DNA from: Dehalococcoidales bacterium
Lineage (GTDB): Bacteria; Chloroflexota; Dehalococcoidia; Dehalococcoidales; ARS1013
Direction of reading: 5' to 3'
Assembly (NCBI GenBank): GCA_030641585.1
Contig: DAOWHE010000081.1
Coordinates: forward strand, 1 to 7,362
Length of the DNA stretch: 7,362 nucleotides
The notes under the pieces were generated by a model. That model saw only the letters and a program-made list of their open reading frames with translations, had not been told where the DNA came from and did not search any database. The position numbers and the translations under genes were made by a program. Shown piece by piece: positions 6,469 through 7,362 of this stretch. Numbering within the stretch: the stretch's first letter is position 1; the number at the start of each line of letters is the position of its first letter.

Positions 6469-6530
6469 CACTACCGGCTCTTCAATGTCTGCTGCTCTCG
6501 CTCAGATAGACAGGTGACATCTCAGGTAGT

Positions 6531-6610
6531 CTTATGTCATTGCGAGCCGAAGGCGTGGCAATCCCATCTTAGAGATTGCTTCGGCACTTTGTGCCTCGCA
6601 AAGACATAAG
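6531..6610. repeat. 80-bp palindromic element with 16-bp terminal inverted repeats
   Basis: CTTATGTCATTGCGAG (6531-6546) and the complement of 6595-6610 agree at 15 of 16 positions. Inside, GCAATC pairs with GATTGC and CCGAA with TTCGG, and GGCACTTTGTGCC forms a separate small hairpin near the right end, so the whole can fold as a cruciform. The TCATTGCGAG...GGCAATC core matches from memory a short non-coding palindrome dispersed in many environmental bacterial genomes. It encodes nothing. It is likely a REP or MITE-like element mobilised in trans. Copy number cannot be judged here. Confidence 0.75.
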
Positions 6611-6624
6611 GCTAATCTAAGGGG

Positions 6625-6720
6625 ATGGGGTTGAATAACCTTAAAGTCAATTGCTATTCGGGGTATGCCTATGCCTACCAGCAGGCAACCGAGTGGCATA
6701 AGAGGAAGCCTGAAATATAA
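6625..6720 (+). pseudogene. Short ORF, possible truncated start of a small hypothetical protein
   Basis: ATG 6625 (or TTG 6631, better spaced from AAGGGG) opens a 31-codon frame ending at TAA 6718-6720. Its core KVNCYSGYAYAYQQATEW resembles the N-terminus of a family of small uncharacterised bacterial proteins that begin with a CYSGY-type motif. This is recalled, not searched. The usual remaining portion is absent and the frame closes after RKPEI. It could be a decayed gene fragment or a chance ORF. It sits just after the 80-bp palindromic element. Confidence 0.35.
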
Positions 6721-6721
6721 A
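6693..6721 (+). promoter_or_regulatory. Weak promoter-like sequence before the zinc-ribbon ORF
   Basis: GTGGCA (6693-6698, four of six) and TATAAA (6716-6721, five of six) are separated by exactly 17 bp. The predicted start is near 6728, so the ribosome binding site GAGGA at 6726-6730 would lie at the very 5' end. The region is AT-rich, so a chance match is quite possible. Confidence 0.3.
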
Positions 6722-6739
6722 ATTTGAGGAAGAACCAAT

Positions 6740-6835
6740 ATGGTTGAAATTAAATGCCTAGCATGTGGGAAAACTCTTAAAATCCCGAAATATGTTGATA
6801 CCGACAATTATGAAGGTCAAATGAATTACACGTAG
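6740..6835 (+). pseudogene. Truncated zinc-ribbon protein, N-terminal half only
   Basis: ATG 6740 follows GAGGAAG at suitable spacing and opens a 31-codon frame ending at TAG 6833-6835. The product begins MVEIKCLACGKTLKIP, a classic first zinc knuckle (Cys6, Cys9) of a two-knuckle ribbon. After YEGQ (residues 24-27), where relatives normally continue into a second CxxC, the sequence switches to MNYT and stops, so the second metal half-site is missing. This suggests the gene was cut by a rearrangement near 6821. The good ribosome binding site and family-like N-terminus argue that it derives from a real gene. A functional 31-residue peptide is possible but unlikely to bind zinc alone. Confidence 0.5.
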
Positions 6836-6836
6836 A

Positions 6837-7362
6837 CTATCCGGGCGATCTCGCGATCAACACCCACATGGGCGCCTTGCCGATGGAATATATCTCAAGA
6901 GGTTCTAATTCACCAGTATCACCATCAACCTGGTATGAGACCAGTCGACCCGATTCCAGGCCGGTAGCAAAGAGGAAATTCCCCTCGGGATCGAGGCTGA
7001 ACGCTCGCGGAACAGCTTCTGTGGGAACTCGCCCGATAGGCGTTAGCCGACCAGTGTAATCGTCTACGGAAAAACAAGCGATACTATTGTGGCCCCGATT
7101 CGAGGCGTACAGAAACCTTCCAGAGAGCGAGATTTGAATCTGGGCGCATGTGTTTCCGCCCTCATAATTGTCCGGCAGCGTCAAAATCGTCTGGAAAGCA
7201 CTCAGCGTTCCGACCGAGGAGTCAAACCGGTACGCCGTTACGCTACATCCCTGCTCGTTGGAAAAGTAGAGGACATCTAGGCTCGGGTGAAAGCAGAAGT
7301 GGCGTGGACCGATACCTTCCTCTGGGATGACCCTGTACGGTAAGTTCGGGGTGAGGCGGCCC
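6837..7362 (-). CDS. Lactonase-family seven-bladed beta-propeller protein, C-terminal part
   Basis: The frame is open from the right window edge to TAG 6837-6839, about 174 residues. The TTG near 7184 is internal, and reading further upstream gives GPRHFCFHPSLDVLYFSNE, a hallmark of the family. Later motifs are YASNRGHNSIACF, PRAFSLDPEGNFLFAT and the closing GKAPMWVLIARSPG, all typical of PF10282 proteins (relatives of Pgl 6-phosphogluconolactonase and of carboxy-muconate cyclases). Family members have roughly 340-390 residues, so about half is visible. Whether it is a sugar lactonase or an uncharacterised propeller cannot be decided. Its stop lies one base from the stop of the truncated zinc-ribbon ORF on the other strand, with no terminator between. 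This tight, abrupt junction suggests that the segment arrived by rearrangement. Confidence 0.88.
   Translation of the reverse strand, partial: GRLTPNLPYRVIPEEGIGPRHFCFHPSLDVLYFSNEQGCSVTAYRFDSSVGTLSAFQTILTLPDNYEGGNTCAQIQISLSGRFLYASNRGHNSIACFSVDDYTGRLTPIGRVPTEAVPRAFSLDPEGNFLFATGLESGRLVSYQVDGDTGELEPLEIYSIGKAPMWVLIARSPG

Noticed and set aside
6477..6530. Remnant of an insertion-sequence end next to the palindromic element
   Set aside because: TGACAT/ATGTCA form a short inverted pair, but there is no transposase coding remnant or target duplication that I can support.
6837..7184. Taking the lactonase gene as a complete 115-residue protein starting near 7184
   Set aside because: The frame remains open to the window edge, and the upstream codons encode the conserved GPRHF...FHP motif, so this start is internal to a longer gene.
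1..7362. CRISPR array, tRNA, rRNA or riboswitch
   Set aside because: No regularly spaced direct repeats, cloverleaf with conserved T-loop, rRNA segments or known riboswitch core were seen on either strand by eye.

Overview
This 7.4 kb window looks like ordinary chromosomal DNA from an anaerobic bacterium, most plausibly a Dehalococcoidia-type member of Chloroflexota. That assignment is an inference. It rests on a rubrerythrin, an MEP-pathway isoprenoid gene (ispE) overlapping rsmA/ksgA, an archaeal-style UPF0200 P-loop kinase, frequent TTG/GTG starts, and palindromic intergenic repeats of kinds I recall from such genomes. No 16S rRNA or other taxonomic marker is present.

Layout from left to right. 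Bases 1-479 hold the C-terminal part of an ABC-2 exporter permease (+), followed in frame by a short fragment resembling a second permease tail. Bases 662-1683 hold a minus-strand pair with its own consensus promoter and intrinsic terminator: a UPF0200/dephospho-CoA-kinase-like P-loop protein and then a dCMP deaminase, overlapping by 4 nt. Divergent from these is a CCA-adding/poly(A)-polymerase-type nucleotidyltransferase (1869-3137, +) that ends at a strong terminator. Bases 3222-3313 hold two consecutive palindromes, probably a dispersed repeat. Then comes a minus-strand block, in transcription order: metallophosphoesterase (6430-5696), rsmA/ksgA (5656-4754), ispE (4761-3886) and rubrerythrin (3836-3324). 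The rubrerythrin has its own promoter-like sequence inside the end of ispE.

The right end (6452-7362) looks more accessory. It contains an 80-bp element with near-perfect 16-bp terminal inverted repeats, two very short ORFs of 31 codons each that look like truncated gene starts (one a half zinc ribbon), and an abrupt junction to the C-terminal half of a beta-propeller lactonase on the minus strand. That gene runs off the window.

The central genes are housekeeping: pyrimidine deoxynucleotide supply, tRNA 3'-end maturation, 16S rRNA dimethylation, isoprenoid precursor synthesis and peroxide defence. I found no convincing novel multi-gene system. The most interesting points are the repeat elements, the truncated genes and junction near 6820-6836, the pairing of the UPF0200 kinase with dCMP deaminase, and the compact promoters.
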